Below, piece after piece: positions 44,901 to 53,317 of a stretch of 64,000 nucleotides of DNA. Where the stretch lies: contig AXWR01000003.1 in NCBI GenBank assembly GCA_000482765.1, positions 1 through 64,000 of the forward strand, read 5' to 3'. Position 1 is the stretch's first letter. Every line of letters begins with the position of its first letter. Source of the DNA: Meiothermus taiwanensis DSM 14542. GTDB lineage: Bacteria > Deinococcota > Deinococci > Deinococcales > Thermaceae. A model generated the notes under the pieces. That model did no database searches. It was not told where the DNA came from and saw only the letters and a list, made by a program, of their open reading frames with translations. Made by a program: the position numbers and the translations under genes.

Positions 44901-47900
44901 TCCCGCTGCCGGAGAGCTCGAGGCTCCCCTCGCGAAACTTCAGGCGCCCCGACCAACCCCCCTGGTAGCTGAGAGAGCCCTCCAGGTCACCCTGCAGGCT
45001 CGCTTGCAGGCGGCTTTGCTGCCAGCTTGCCTGTAAAGCCCCTGTGCGGCCAAATCCAGTCCAGTCCAGGCTGCTTTCTAAAGCATTCCATGGCCCGGCG
45101 ATGCGCCCGCTCAGGCGCAGGCCGCTCAGGTTGTAGTCCTGCAGGCGGGCCTCGAGCCGTTCGGGGGTGAGGCTGGCTTCCAGCCCCGGTGCGCTAAGGC
45201 GGAGCACAGTCTCCTGCCCAGCTAGGCTGAGGCTTTGCCCAGCAATCTGATAGCGGCCCTCCACCCACGGCCCGGGGTAGGTGCCCCGGGCCTCGAGGGT
45301 GCCCAGGCCGCGCGGCAGGGCCCCCACATACGACCAGTTAACCTGCAAAGGGCTCAGCCGCAAGCGCCCGCTGAGGGGGGCCAGCCCGTCCAGACCGCGC
45401 AGGTCGATCTCGTTGCCCTGGGCCAGAAGCTGCACCGCCCCCCATTCCGGCACCTGTACCTGTCCGTTGCCCCGCAAGGCCAGGGGAGCCGCGTCCAGTT
45501 CAAACCGCCCCTCCAGGCTCACCGGGGTGCTCTGGGCTGGGAAGGGGCCTTTGAGGCTGGCCTCGAGCGTCCAGCGGGTGGGCTCTTTCCAGCCCTCGCG
45601 CAGACGTCCGTTCAGACTCCCCTGCCAGCCCTCGCGGCCCTCGAGCGCCACCCGGCCCTCGTCCAGGCTGGCCTGCCCCACCAGCCGTCCACCGGGCAGG
45701 GGAAGATCGAGCCGCAACAAACCGCTGGGTGCATTCCCCGCCCAGCGGGCCGTGCCGGTGGCGTATGGACCATCGAGCTGCAACTGCACCTGCCGGTCGT
45801 AGCGCAGGTCAAAACGCTGCTCCTGGTAGCGGCCCCGAAGCTGTACCTGCAGCCCCGCCGGGAAGGCTGTTCCGCTGGCCTCGAGGCCCGAGCCGCTCAG
45901 GGTGAAGGGCAGGCGCAGGCTCTCCCAAGGCCCCTCGCCCTGGGTCTGGAGGCGGATGGGCAGGCCCACGAAGGGCTCGAGGTCGCTGTCCGCCTGGAGG
46001 CTCAGCACGCCCCCGGCCAGCCGGGCCGAGAGCCCCGCCCCTTCGGCCTGGGCCCATAGCGCAGCCGGCAGGCCGTTGATCATCCCGGCTGTGCCCGAGG
46101 GGGCCTCCGAACCGTACCCGAAGCGCAGCGCCACCACCGCGCCGCGCCCCGTCAGGCTGCCCTCACCTTGCAGCAGCGGCTGCCACAAGGTTCCACCCAG
46201 GGTTCCACGGGCTTTTAGGGTGCTGGGGCCCAGGCTGCGGGTATAGCCGACCTGGCCGCCGAGTTCACCCTGTCGGTTGGTGCGGGCTTCCACATAAACC
46301 CCATAAGCCGTTCCGCGGGCCCACAACTCCCTGCCCCGGCCCAGCAGCTCGAGCGAGATCTGCTCGCCCTGGGCCCGCATCTGCCCGGAGAAGGCCTCGC
46401 CGGTAAGAGCCATACCGCCCGAGAGGGCCAAAATGCGTCCCCCGATCTCAAGGTTCCCCTGCCCCGCCAGGCGCACCTCCTGGAGATTGGCCGCCTGGCC
46501 CTGGGCTTCGACCCGCAGGGGGGCCGCCCAGGCCAACGTCCAGCGGGCACCTTCCCCACTAAGCTGCAGCGGGCCGCTTTGCCGCAGGTATTGCAGGCTG
46601 GAGAACCACCCACTGGCCTGGTAGCGACTCCCTGCACTCGAGAGCTCCAGGCGGGCCTGGGCGTAGGGGCTTTCGAGCTGCACCTGCGCCAGCCCCCGGT
46701 TTTGCTGGAGGGCGTAGCGGCCCTGGGCCTGTAGCTTGAGGGCCGGGGCCTGGGCCTCCAGGGTGAACTCCGGGTGCAGGCGCGGCCCGCTAATCTGGGC
46801 CTCCGCCCAAATCCCTTCCACCTGGTAGGCCAGGCGGCCCTTGAGCTCTTCGCCCAGCTCGAGCCGGCCCTCCAGGTTACCGAGCCCGATGACCTGGGGA
46901 TTCTGGCCGGGCTCGAGCTCCACCAAAGCCCCCACCCCGTAAGCCGGAAGGAAAGCTGAAAGGGAGCGGTCTTTGTAATCGAGTACCACCTGCTGGCCGT
47001 ACACCTGCAAGGCCCCTGCCAGCTCACCCTTTGGGGCAGCGCCAGAGGATAAAACCTCCGCCAGGTCGAGGCGGCCCCGCAGCCGGCCCTGCACCTCGGC
47101 CTGGAAGAGGCGGGCCAGGGGGGTGGTCTCGAGGTCGAAGACCACCTGCTTTTGGGCCAGCTGCACCCGCCCTTCCGGCAGCTCGAGGGCGACCCGCAGC
47201 CGTTCCAGGTCGGCCCCTTCGGCCTGCAGGGTGGCGCTTAGGGGAAGGCCGGCATAGTCCGTACGCAGACTGCCCCGTACCGAGAGGCCCTGGCCTTCCA
47301 GGCCACCCTGCAACACCCCCTGTCGCTCCAGCAGCCGGTAGGGCCAGCTGACCCGGCCCGCATACGCAAAGCCCCTGCCCTCGAGTTCCAGCGGCCCCTC
47401 CAGCTTCCAGGTCTGGGCCAGCACGTCCGCGCTCAGGCGCCAGTTCTGCGGCTCCAGGTAGGGCAGGCTGTAGCGCCCCTGGCCCCAGGCCTCGAGGTTG
47501 TTCCAGGGCCCCGAGACCTCTACCGTGCCGCTCACATAGGGCAGGCGCAGGCTCCCGCGCAAGGCGATGGCCTCGCTGCTAACCGTGCCGCGCACCGTAC
47601 CGTAGGGGCTCTGGGCCTCGAGGTTGGCCGGCCCCAAGAGGCTCGAGCCGCTTAGCTGGGCCTGCCCGTAGGGGGTGCTCAGGCTCAGGCGGCCCCCGCG
47701 TTCCGACCAGTTGCCCCGCAGGGTTCCGGGCAGCCCCCAGCGGGTGAGGTCGTAGTCGCTGGCGATGACCCGCAGGCGCAGCCCGTCCAGCGGTTTTCCA
47801 GCCACCCACCGATAATCTCCGGCAATGCTTAGGCGGCTGTTCTGGAACAGGCCGGCAAAACTAAGGTTGGTGCTGCGGCCCCTGAACTCCAGCGCCCCCT

Positions 47901-50319
47901 CCAGCCGGGGCACCTGCAAGCGCCCCTGGTAGGCCAGCCCAAAGAGGTCGGCCTGCCCCTGGAGCTCACCCGCATACCCCGCGTAGCTCAGGCGGCCCCG
48001 CACCGCCAGGTTGCGCCAGGCTCCTGCTCCACTCACGGCTCCATAGGGGGTTCGCAACTCCAGGCGGCCGCGCTCGAGGTTGCCCCGGGCCTCCAGGCGG
48101 CCGGCCTGGCGGTTCACCAAAAGCGGCAGGGTGCCCTCGAAGGGAAAACCGGCCTGCAGCGCCACCCGCCCCCCCGGCCAGCGCACCTCGGTGCGGCTCA
48201 CCTCGAGGGGCACCGCGGGCACCTCCACAAACCCCGATAAGGGCAGGGTCAGGCGACCCCTGAGCGCGGTGCTGGGCCAGATGGGGCCGGCGAGCTGGGC
48301 ATAGCCATCGGCGGTGGCCCACAGCACCGGGCCGCGCCCCTCCAGCCGCCCGCTCAACCATGGGGTGTCGAAGCGCACCTGCCCTTTGTAGAGCGAGCCT
48401 TGCAGACCCAGGTCGGCCTCGAGGCGGATCTGCGAACCGAGCTCGAGCGGCCCCCGCAGCAGCAGCCCCTCGGGGCCGTTGGCGGTGATGCGGAGGGTAT
48501 CGAGCTGGGCTTGGAGCCCGGTGCTGTCGGCGGTTCCGCGCAAAGGCAGCACCCGCCAGGGGGTGCGCACCTCGCCTTGGTAGCGGGTGGCCAGATCATA
48601 GAGTTCTCCGTCTATGCCCACCCGCTCACTTTGTAGGTTCCAGTTGCCCGAGAGCCTGCCCTCCGCGTAGCGTACATTGCCGGAAAGTTCAAAGGCCTCG
48701 AGTATTTGCAGCGGCAGGTCGCGTACGTCCAGGGTAAACACCCCATTGCGATATACCCCGCTGGCCCAGCGGTTGGAGAGCCGCCAGGTCTGGCCGTCCT
48801 GCTGCACTGCGATGGGAAAGCGGGTGTAGGGTGAGTCGTAGTTAAAGTTGCCGCTAAAACGCCCGGCCTCGAGGGCGGCCCGGCCCGTGAGCCGACCCAC
48901 CACGAGCTCGAGGCCCGAAAGCTGCATCTGCAGGTTGTCCCAGGTGCCGCCCAAGGTCACCGGCCCCAGCCGGCCCGCTACGCTCGCCCCCTGGCCCTGC
49001 AAGCTGCCCGAGAGGCTAAAGGGCCTGGCGGCAGGCAGGCCCACGTTCTCCGACTGCACGCTCAGGTTCCAGCGCGGCCCGCGGCTCTCAAAGCGCAGCC
49101 CGGCCTCTCCCAGCAGAGGGCGCGGCCAGACCAGGGTGCCCTGGGCCTGGGTGTTGGGGCCCTTGCCGGTCAGGCGCAGGTTGCTCTGAAAGGAGTCGCG
49201 CAGGCGGACGGTGTACTCGTCGGTGTTGCGCAGGGCCACCGTGGCCTGAAAGGTGCGGTCGAACAGTGCCCCATCCACCACCGCGTCGAGCTGGAACTTT
49301 TTATCGAAGGCCAGCCGGCCCTCGTAGGTCAGGGGCTCGCCCAGCAGGCGGCCTTCGCCGCTGTAGCGTCCATCTATCACGATGTTCTGCCAGCCCCGGC
49401 CCAAAAGCACCAGAGGGCCGCCCCCGCTCACCGGCAGCCGCAGGCCGAAGTGGGCGGCCAGGGCGGGTAGGGTGGGGTTGCCCTCGACCCGGAAGCGGTA
49501 CTCCTGGCCCCGCAAATCCACCGTGGCCGAACCCTTGAGGGGGCCGTCCAGGCCGCGCCCGACCAGGTTGGCAGTCACCATCTGTCCGTCGAAATCCACC
49601 GCACCGAAGATGTCCGTAAGGGTGAAACCCACGATTTTGACGGTGGCGTTTTTGATCTGGTTCTTGCCCAGGATACCGTTCTTGACCCTGGGGCCAATCG
49701 TCCAGGTGCCCTCGAGCTCCCCCGACTCGAAGCCATCGAACCAGTAGCGGGCCGCCCGCAGCTCGCCCCTGGCCTCGATCTGCCAGGCCTCAAACTCGCG
49801 CCCGGTGCGGCGAACCGTGGCCCAGAGCCTGCCGTCGGGCAGCGCCACCGCCACCTGATAGGGGCCGCTGCCGCGGATGGTGGCCTGCAGGGTGGGCAAA
49901 AAAAACTTCCGGCTTTGCTCAATCTGCACGCTCACACGGTTCAGCACCAGCTCATCTACCCGCAGCTGAAAGGGCGCGGGGGCCCCCGGCTGGCGTTGCT
50001 CGGGGATGATGGCCTCCCAGCGCAAGAACACCTCGCCCTCCTCGGCCAGAATGCGCAGGGGCAGTTCGCGCCGTTGCAGGCTCAGCAGGTTGTAGCCGAT
50101 GCGCAGCCGCTGGGCCTCGAGCCGCAGCCCGTTGCCTTCCAGCTCCACCCCCCGCAGCTCGAGCCCCCCCAGCAGATACCCCCCCACCGCCTGCCACCGA
50201 CCGGTGAAATTGGCCGCTTTGAGGCCTTCCTGCAGGACGTAGCTGATGAGCGGGGGAAAGGCCGGGAGCCCCACCAGAAGGAGGAGCAGAATTGCCGGAA
50301 CCCAGCGCCAAAACCGCAC
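41971..50319 (-). CDS. tamB: Giant TamB/DUF490 translocation protein
   Basis: At 2782 residues this is about twice the length of E. coli TamB. A single N-terminal anchor (WVPAILLLLLVGLPAFPPLI) is followed by an AsmA-like start and more than 2,000 residues of repetitive beta-strand units (motifs such as LRGSLRLPYVSGTVEV and recurring YGxL or LSG turns) that should form a hollow periplasm-spanning groove. The C-terminal DUF490 domain is clear (GEVFLNGEITNPYLSGEVVP; SYARFSPAAGILPELQIVAD; EAEIYTLLLLGRSDL), ending in FTFRF. TamB-like proteins move phospholipids to the outer membrane. The start is GTG, with a TAGACT box six bases upstream. Confidence 0.93.
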   Translation of the reverse strand: MRFWRWVPAILLLLLVGLPAFPPLISYVLQEGLKAANFTGRWQAVGGYLLGGLELRGVELEGNGLRLEAQRLRIGYNLLSLQRRELPLRILAEEGEVFLRWEAIIPEQRQPGAPAPFQLRVDELVLNRVSVQIEQSRKFFLPTLQATIRGSGPYQVAVALPDGRLWATVRRTGREFEAWQIEARGELRAARYWFDGFESGELEGTWTIGPRVKNGILGKNQIKNATVKIVGFTLTDIFGAVDFDGQMVTANLVGRGLDGPLKGSATVDLRGQEYRFRVEGNPTLPALAAHFGLRLPVSGGGPLVLLGRGWQNIVIDGRYSGEGRLLGEPLTYEGRLAFDKKFQLDAVVDGALFDRTFQATVALRNTDEYTVRLRDSFQSNLRLTGKGPNTQAQGTLVWPRPLLGEAGLRFESRGPRWNLSVQSENVGLPAARPFSLSGSLQGQGASVAGRLGPVTLGGTWDNLQMQLSGLELVVGRLTGRAALEAGRFSGNFNYDSPYTRFPIAVQQDGQTWRLSNRWASGVYRNGVFTLDVRDLPLQILEAFELSGNVRYAEGRLSGNWNLQSERVGIDGELYDLATRYQGEVRTPWRVLPLRGTADSTGLQAQLDTLRITANGPEGLLLRGPLELGSQIRLEADLGLQGSLYKGQVRFDTPWLSGRLEGRGPVLWATADGYAQLAGPIWPSTALRGRLTLPLSGFVEVPAVPLEVSRTEVRWPGGRVALQAGFPFEGTLPLLVNRQAGRLEARGNLERGRLELRTPYGAVSGAGAWRNLAVRGRLSYAGYAGELQGQADLFGLAYQGRLQVPRLEGALEFRGRSTNLSFAGLFQNSRLSIAGDYRWVAGKPLDGLRLRVIASDYDLTRWGLPGTLRGNWSERGGRLSLSTPYGQAQLSGSSLLGPANLEAQSPYGTVRGTVSSEAIALRGSLRLPYVSGTVEVSGPWNNLEAWGQGRYSLPYLEPQNWRLSADVLAQTWKLEGPLELEGRGFAYAGRVSWPYRLLERQGVLQGGLEGQGLSVRGSLRTDYAGLPLSATLQAEGADLERLRVALELPEGRVQLAQKQVVFDLETTPLARLFQAEVQGRLRGRLDLAEVLSSGAAPKGELAGALQVYGQQVVLDYKDRSLSAFLPAYGVGALVELEPGQNPQVIGLGNLEGRLELGEELKGRLAYQVEGIWAEAQISGPRLHPEFTLEAQAPALKLQAQGRYALQQNRGLAQVQLESPYAQARLELSSAGSRYQASGWFSSLQYLRQSGPLQLSGEGARWTLAWAAPLRVEAQGQAANLQEVRLAGQGNLEIGGRILALSGGMALTGEAFSGQMRAQGEQISLELLGRGRELWARGTAYGVYVEARTNRQGELGGQVGYTRSLGPSTLKARGTLGGTLWQPLLQGEGSLTGRGAVVALRFGYGSEAPSGTAGMINGLPAALWAQAEGAGLSARLAGGVLSLQADSDLEPFVGLPIRLQTQGEGPWESLRLPFTLSGSGLEASGTAFPAGLQVQLRGRYQEQRFDLRYDRQVQLQLDGPYATGTARWAGNAPSGLLRLDLPLPGGRLVGQASLDEGRVALEGREGWQGSLNGRLREGWKEPTRWTLEASLKGPFPAQSTPVSLEGRFELDAAPLALRGNGQVQVPEWGAVQLLAQGNEIDLRGLDGLAPLSGRLRLSPLQVNWSYVGALPRGLGTLEARGTYPGPWVEGRYQIAGQSLSLAGQETVLRLSAPGLEASLTPERLEARLQDYNLSGLRLSGRIAGPWNALESSLDWTGFGRTGALQASWQQSRLQASLQGDLEGSLSYQGGWSGRLKFREGSLELSGSGIPVVEGDVLGLALRLRYPMLQVAPDRERLPASSLMINLSERSATGELGVRNLEVRGRGPGLEAVYPLAGGRLVAALNLQTLAVSLSAPELGTGELVFQQGQLSGGLELSVYGLDLSLEGTGPQASVRVVHPTTEWLPWKSGALTGQIGLDGGWKLLYRDPEQKQQIEAEGRLLEATLTAKGPWIEGQIRYPGPGRWQGRLQLDLPLEPLSSRLRLRVDGQDTLSATGSLDGDVGVLEIRGSLAPSGLQARVGFRDLAIEEVPQFASRLPFLAGRTTGSLVYDQGQVRFSLSSPGLKVKGDELVLAMEAKGAITNGLLQAEIDFEKADPSGGLAQNGNLGSNRTTARIRLENGILSGEAVAAAFPLHWLFSTWAGELAGQAFWTGRTSFSYNIRDPWASKGIWVGEYLRFQGGGDTLVGVAALRFEQERLYIDQLNLSGKGTWTGSGYYGRRGSNLRLSLENTSFTPVLQVIPNLKPLAPEGSGTLRLVSNGEAFDLTLENFGFKLGPVRAETPRAVLRVGNTTSAEGRIKLTAPYPAEAQLSGEGDLSNFTVRATGLVNLPLLSPDEPFDLSFNYPAYTVDARLQKQDARLYGTLFPQLILTLQGQVPVSYPQYFLLDGLLETNLILRYQRGTYIVQGATNVIRARLGLPAGQREVTINAPPEAGSARSSSAIPVEFANVQFKADRGIIIQESLAQGELAGEVFLNGEITNPYLSGEVVPLRGNFRLWDRDFTIRDRSAEQRSYARFSPAAGILPELQIVADTQVQDRAQDNRRIQINLTLKGEFLRQNGRIKVSLTPTFEAIYNNETARKADGQPYSEAEIYTLLLLGRSDLSALPSDIAQTGLQAAIQNFIVGQLERELAKALGLDQVRVEIPALNGGTIEETRFTVGRYLSPELFFAYSVDLRGYQTIFAEYLQGDYRLRFSTELFPQPRPEISFGWTIRPLGADLTIDLATGVGDGYRNDGIKFGVGFTFRF

Positions 50320-50325
50320 CCATAT

Positions 50326-50331
50326 AGTCTA
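50326..50331 (-). promoter_or_regulatory. -10 box of leaderless tamB-bamA operon
   Basis: TAGACT on the minus strand, six bases before GTG 50317-50319. Confidence 0.4.
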
Positions 50332-50444
50332 GCCCAGAACTCTGAGGGGAATCTAGGAAAAAAACCCATCCAGAGCCAATCAAATCTGACTTTTACTCAA
50401 AGGAACTTGATCCGAGTCCAAAATAGCCGACCCCGGTTAAGATC

Positions 50445-50538
50445 TTGTATCAGCATTGCGAAACGGCCCCTTTGTGAAGGGGCATCAACACTTCGGGGGC
50501 GCAAGCGGGCTTTGTACCGTCCGAAGGGTTTGATACAA
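50445..50538 (+). repeat. 94-bp nested stem-loop element upstream of acyP
   Basis: Outer arms TTGTATCA (50445-50452) and TGATACAA (50531-50538) enclose a hairpin GGCCCCTTTGTGAAGGGGC at 50466-50483 and a second pair CTTCGG (50490 region) with CCGAAG (50521-50526). The multi-branch layout resembles a structured RNA leader or a small mobile repeat. It differs from the copy A/C family. It ends 36 bases before the acyP start. Confidence 0.5.
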
Positions 50539-50562
50539 CAAAGGCCTCTAGCCAGGCTGTTG

Positions 50563-50568
50563 TAGATT
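50563..50568 (+). promoter_or_regulatory. -10 box of leaderless acyP
   Basis: TAGATT followed by six bases and GTG at 50575; no Shine-Dalgarno. Confidence 0.45.
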
Positions 50569-50574
50569 GAGGGC

Positions 50575-50841
50575 GTGTTTAGAATTACGGTACTGGTCAG
50601 CGGGCGGGTGCAGGGCGTTGGATACCGTTACTTCACCCGGAAAAAAGCCCTCGAGCTCGGCCTTTCCGGCTATGCCGAAAACCTATCGGACGGTCGGGTG
50701 GAGGTGGTGGCGGAAGGGGAAAAAACCGATCTGGAGCTCCTGATCCACCACCTGCGCCAGGGGCCCCGGGGGGCTTTGGTCGAGCAGATCGACGTACAAT
50801 GGAGCAAGGCCGCCGGCCTCCAGGGGTTTCAAATCTTCTGA
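50575..50841 (+). CDS. acyP: Acylphosphatase
   Basis: The 88-residue enzyme hydrolyses acyl phosphates such as acetyl phosphate and carbamoyl phosphate. The phosphate-binding signature [16 protein letters not shown] with the catalytic arginine, and the catalytic asparagine in [13 protein letters not shown], are intact. Length is normal. The start is GTG, with a -10 box six bases upstream. It converges on hflX, whose stop lies eight bases further on. Confidence 0.94.
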   Translation: MFRITVLVSGRVQGVGYRYFTRKKALELGLSGYAENLSDGRVEVVAEGEKTDLELLIHHLRQGPRGALVEQIDVQWSKAAGLQGFQIF

Positions 50842-50849
50842 CCGCAAGA

Positions 50850-52535
50850 TCAGTCGGTGGAAGCCGGGGCAGCAACCTGGGGTTCGGCTGGGATATAAGC
50901 CCAGGCCGCCGGACGCACCCCCTGCGCCAGCAAGGCCCCGGCCACGGCCTGCTTCAGCTCGCTCAGGCCCTGCCCCCGCACCGCCGAAACCGGGAAACCA
51001 CCCAGCCGCTCCTTGAGGAACTCGAGGTCGTAGCCGCCCGCAACATCGGCCTTGGAGAGCACCAGCACCCGCGGCGACTCCACGCCCAGCTCGGCCAGCA
51101 GGTCTTCCACCACCTGATAGCGCTCCAGCGCCCCTTCCTGCGAGGCATCCAGTACGTGCAAAAGCACATCGGCGTCGCGCAACTCCTCCAGGGTGGAGCG
51201 GAAGGCCTCCAGCAAGTCGCCCGGCATGTGCCGAATAAAGCCCACCGTATCGGTGAACAGCACCTCACCTATGCCGGCCAGAAAACCCCGGCGGGTGAGC
51301 GGGCGCAGGGTGGCGAACAGCTTGTTCTCCCCTTCATCGCCTTTTTTAGCCAGGGCCTGCATCAGGGTGGTCTTGCCGGCGTTGGTGTAGCCCACCACCC
51401 CCACGATGGGCAGGCCCGATTTGTCGCGCTGGCGGCGGGTTTCCTGGCGCCGCCCGGCAATTTCTTGTAGCTTGCGGGTGAGCTCGGCGATGCGGTCTTG
51501 CAGGCGGCGGCGGTCCACCTCGAGCTTGGTCTCCCCCGGCCCCCGGGTGCCAATGCCACCCCCCAGGCGCGACAAGTCCTTGCCTTTCCCCACCAGCCGG
51601 GGCAGCAGGTATTTGAGCTGGGCCAGCTCGACCTGCACCTTGGCCTCGGGGGTGCGGGCGTGCTGGGCAAAGATGTCCAGGATAAGCTGGGTGCGATCCA
51701 GCACCTTGAGGCCGGTGATGGCCTCGAGCTCCCTGGCCTGGGCCGCACTCAGGTCGATGCCGAAGATGAGGGTGCCGGCGTTCTGGTGGTAGGCGTGGGA
51801 GACCAGCTCCTCCACCTTACCGCGCCCCACCGCATAGCGCGGGTCGAGGCTGGGGCGGAAGACCAGCTCCTTGTGGGCCACCACCGCCCCCGCGGTGCGG
51901 GCCAGCTCGGCCAGCTCGGCCAGATCCACCTCGGCCTGCACCCCCTCGCCCCGGTCGATCCCTACCAGCACCGCCCGCTCCCCCGAGCCGTCGCGCAGAT
52001 CCAGGCCGCGGGCCTGGCGCGAGAGCTCCTCTTCCAGCGCCGCCACAGAAGCAGCCAGATCCCACTCGAGGTACTCGTGGTAGGGCTTGGAGGGGAAGAT
52101 CCGCCAGTCTTCTTCCTCGGCCTTGGGCGGTGAGAGCTGGGCCAGATGCAGCCGGCCGGGGTGGCCCTGCTCCACCTCGAGGGCCGCCATGGCATCCAGG
52201 CGGTGCAGGAAGAGCACCGAGAGATCCGGGCGCGAAAGCCCCCCCGGGCCCAGGTGGGTGTGCAGGATGCGATACCCGGAGAGCCGGGTCTCCACCAGGG
52301 CCCTCTCGGGCACCGGCAGCTCTTTGGCATCCCCCACCGCCACCCGCATCACCCGCCCGCCCCGGTCGAAGAGCAGGCTGATGGGCTTCTCGAGCTCCCC
52401 CGACAATGCCGCCAGGGTACGGGCCAGCTCAGCGGTAAGCAGCCGGTTGGCCCCCACGCGGCGGTTGTACAGGTTGGCAAGGCGCTTCTTTTCGCTGGGC
52501 TTCAGACCGTTGGTGCGACCGAAGATTTTCTCCAC
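50850..52535 (-). CDS. hflX: Ribosome-associated GTPase HflX with long N-terminal extension
   Basis: The 561-residue protein has the HflX core from about residue 186: ARDPRYAVG-type FRPSLDPRYAVGRGKVEEL, GGGIGTRGPGETKLE near 325-339, G1 GYTNAGKTT at 382-390 and G3 DTVGF at 429-433. G4 reads SKAD (494-497) instead of NKxD. HflX splits stalled ribosomes, notably under heat stress. About 185 extra residues precede the core, with NLYNRRVGANRLLT and SPPKAEEEDW segments; this extension is known in Thermus relatives but its role is not clear. GTG start with AGGTGAT six bases upstream. Confidence 0.94.
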   Translation of the reverse strand: MEKIFGRTNGLKPSEKKRLANLYNRRVGANRLLTAELARTLAALSGELEKPISLLFDRGGRVMRVAVGDAKELPVPERALVETRLSGYRILHTHLGPGGLSRPDLSVLFLHRLDAMAALEVEQGHPGRLHLAQLSPPKAEEEDWRIFPSKPYHEYLEWDLAASVAALEEELSRQARGLDLRDGSGERAVLVGIDRGEGVQAEVDLAELAELARTAGAVVAHKELVFRPSLDPRYAVGRGKVEELVSHAYHQNAGTLIFGIDLSAAQARELEAITGLKVLDRTQLILDIFAQHARTPEAKVQVELAQLKYLLPRLVGKGKDLSRLGGGIGTRGPGETKLEVDRRRLQDRIAELTRKLQEIAGRRQETRRQRDKSGLPIVGVVGYTNAGKTTLMQALAKKGDEGENKLFATLRPLTRRGFLAGIGEVLFTDTVGFIRHMPGDLLEAFRSTLEELRDADVLLHVLDASQEGALERYQVVEDLLAELGVESPRVLVLSKADVAGGYDLEFLKERLGGFPVSAVRGQGLSELKQAVAGALLAQGVRPAAWAYIPAEPQVAAPASTD

Positions 52536-52571
52536 TAATTGATCACCTAAGCTGAGCCAAAAGACAAACCC

Positions 52572-52633
52572 GCTCCTTCCACCTTTCGGGCTTCAAGGAG
52601 CGCGGTACGCAGTCTCAACTTGCCAAGAGTATA
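52572..52633 (-). promoter_or_regulatory. hflX promoter and leader hairpin
   Basis: A TATACT -10 box lies at 52628-52633 on the minus strand, giving a leader of about 85 bases. The leader contains GCTCCTT/AAGGAGC (52572-52601) followed by GGGTTTGTCTTTT, which looks like a terminator in front of the gene. Attenuation or a thermosensing leader is possible. Confidence 0.45.
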
Positions 52634-52714
52634 GCACCTGTTTTGTCAGGAAAAGATGATAAAGGTTACAGCAGTAGGGCTTCCTGGGCTTTTATTTATC
52701 ATTCACCTTCCTGA

Positions 52715-52720
52715 TAGGCT
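52715..52720 (+). promoter_or_regulatory. -10 box of leaderless HAD gene
   Basis: TAGGCT followed by exactly six bases and GTG at 52727. Confidence 0.45.
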
Positions 52721-52726
52721 GGCGCT

Positions 52727-53308
52727 GTGGGAAGACCCAGGGCTGTTTTCTTCGACTTAGACGATACCGTACTGGCCCCACGGGCCACCAACCCCTGGGC
52801 CGCCTTCAAGCAAGACCACCAGCTTCCGGCTCATCTGCTCATCCTGGACGGCATCGCGCTGCGCCCACCCCACGAGCAGGCCAAACTGCACCAGTGGCTG
52901 CTGGCCTACGAACAGGCCCTGGCGGCCAGTTCAGAGGTGCGTGAAGGTATGCGGGAGTTGCTCGAGGCGCTGGCCGCCTTGGGACTACCCACTGCCCTGC
53001 TCACCAACAACCACCGGGCCGCCACCGAGCTGGCCTTGCAAAAGCACGGCCTGGCCTTTACCCTGGTGCTCACCCGCGAGGATGCCGCGCCCAAACCCAG
53101 CCCGGCCCTTTTAGAGCGGGCCCTGGAGCATTTTGGCTTGCAACCCCACGAAGCCCTGTACATCGGGGACTCGGAGGGCGATTGGCAAGCAGCGCAGGCC
53201 ATCGGCCTGCCGGTGTGGTTTCTAGCCACGCCGCACAACCAGACCTTACAACCCCGCTTCGAGCGTCCCGCGCATCTGTTGCGCTCGCTTATGCAAAATT
53301 GGGGGTAA
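52727..53308 (+). CDS. HAD-superfamily hydrolase
   Basis: This 193-residue phosphatase of the HAD family has motif I VFFDLDDTV (the nucleophile aspartate and the acid two residues later), motif II ALLTNN, the motif III lysine in DAAPKPSPALLERAL, and motif IV YIGDSEGDW. An alpha-helical cap sits between motifs I and II, as in phosphoglycolate phosphatase or N-acylneuraminate phosphatase relatives. Substrate unknown. GTG start. It is probably transcribed together with the YdcF-like gene ten bases downstream. Confidence 0.88.
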   Translation: MGRPRAVFFDLDDTVLAPRATNPWAAFKQDHQLPAHLLILDGIALRPPHEQAKLHQWLLAYEQALAASSEVREGMRELLEALAALGLPTALLTNNHRAATELALQKHGLAFTLVLTREDAAPKPSPALLERALEHFGLQPHEALYIGDSEGDWQAAQAIGLPVWFLATPHNQTLQPRFERPAHLLRSLMQNWG

Positions 53309-53317
53309 AATTCAGGC

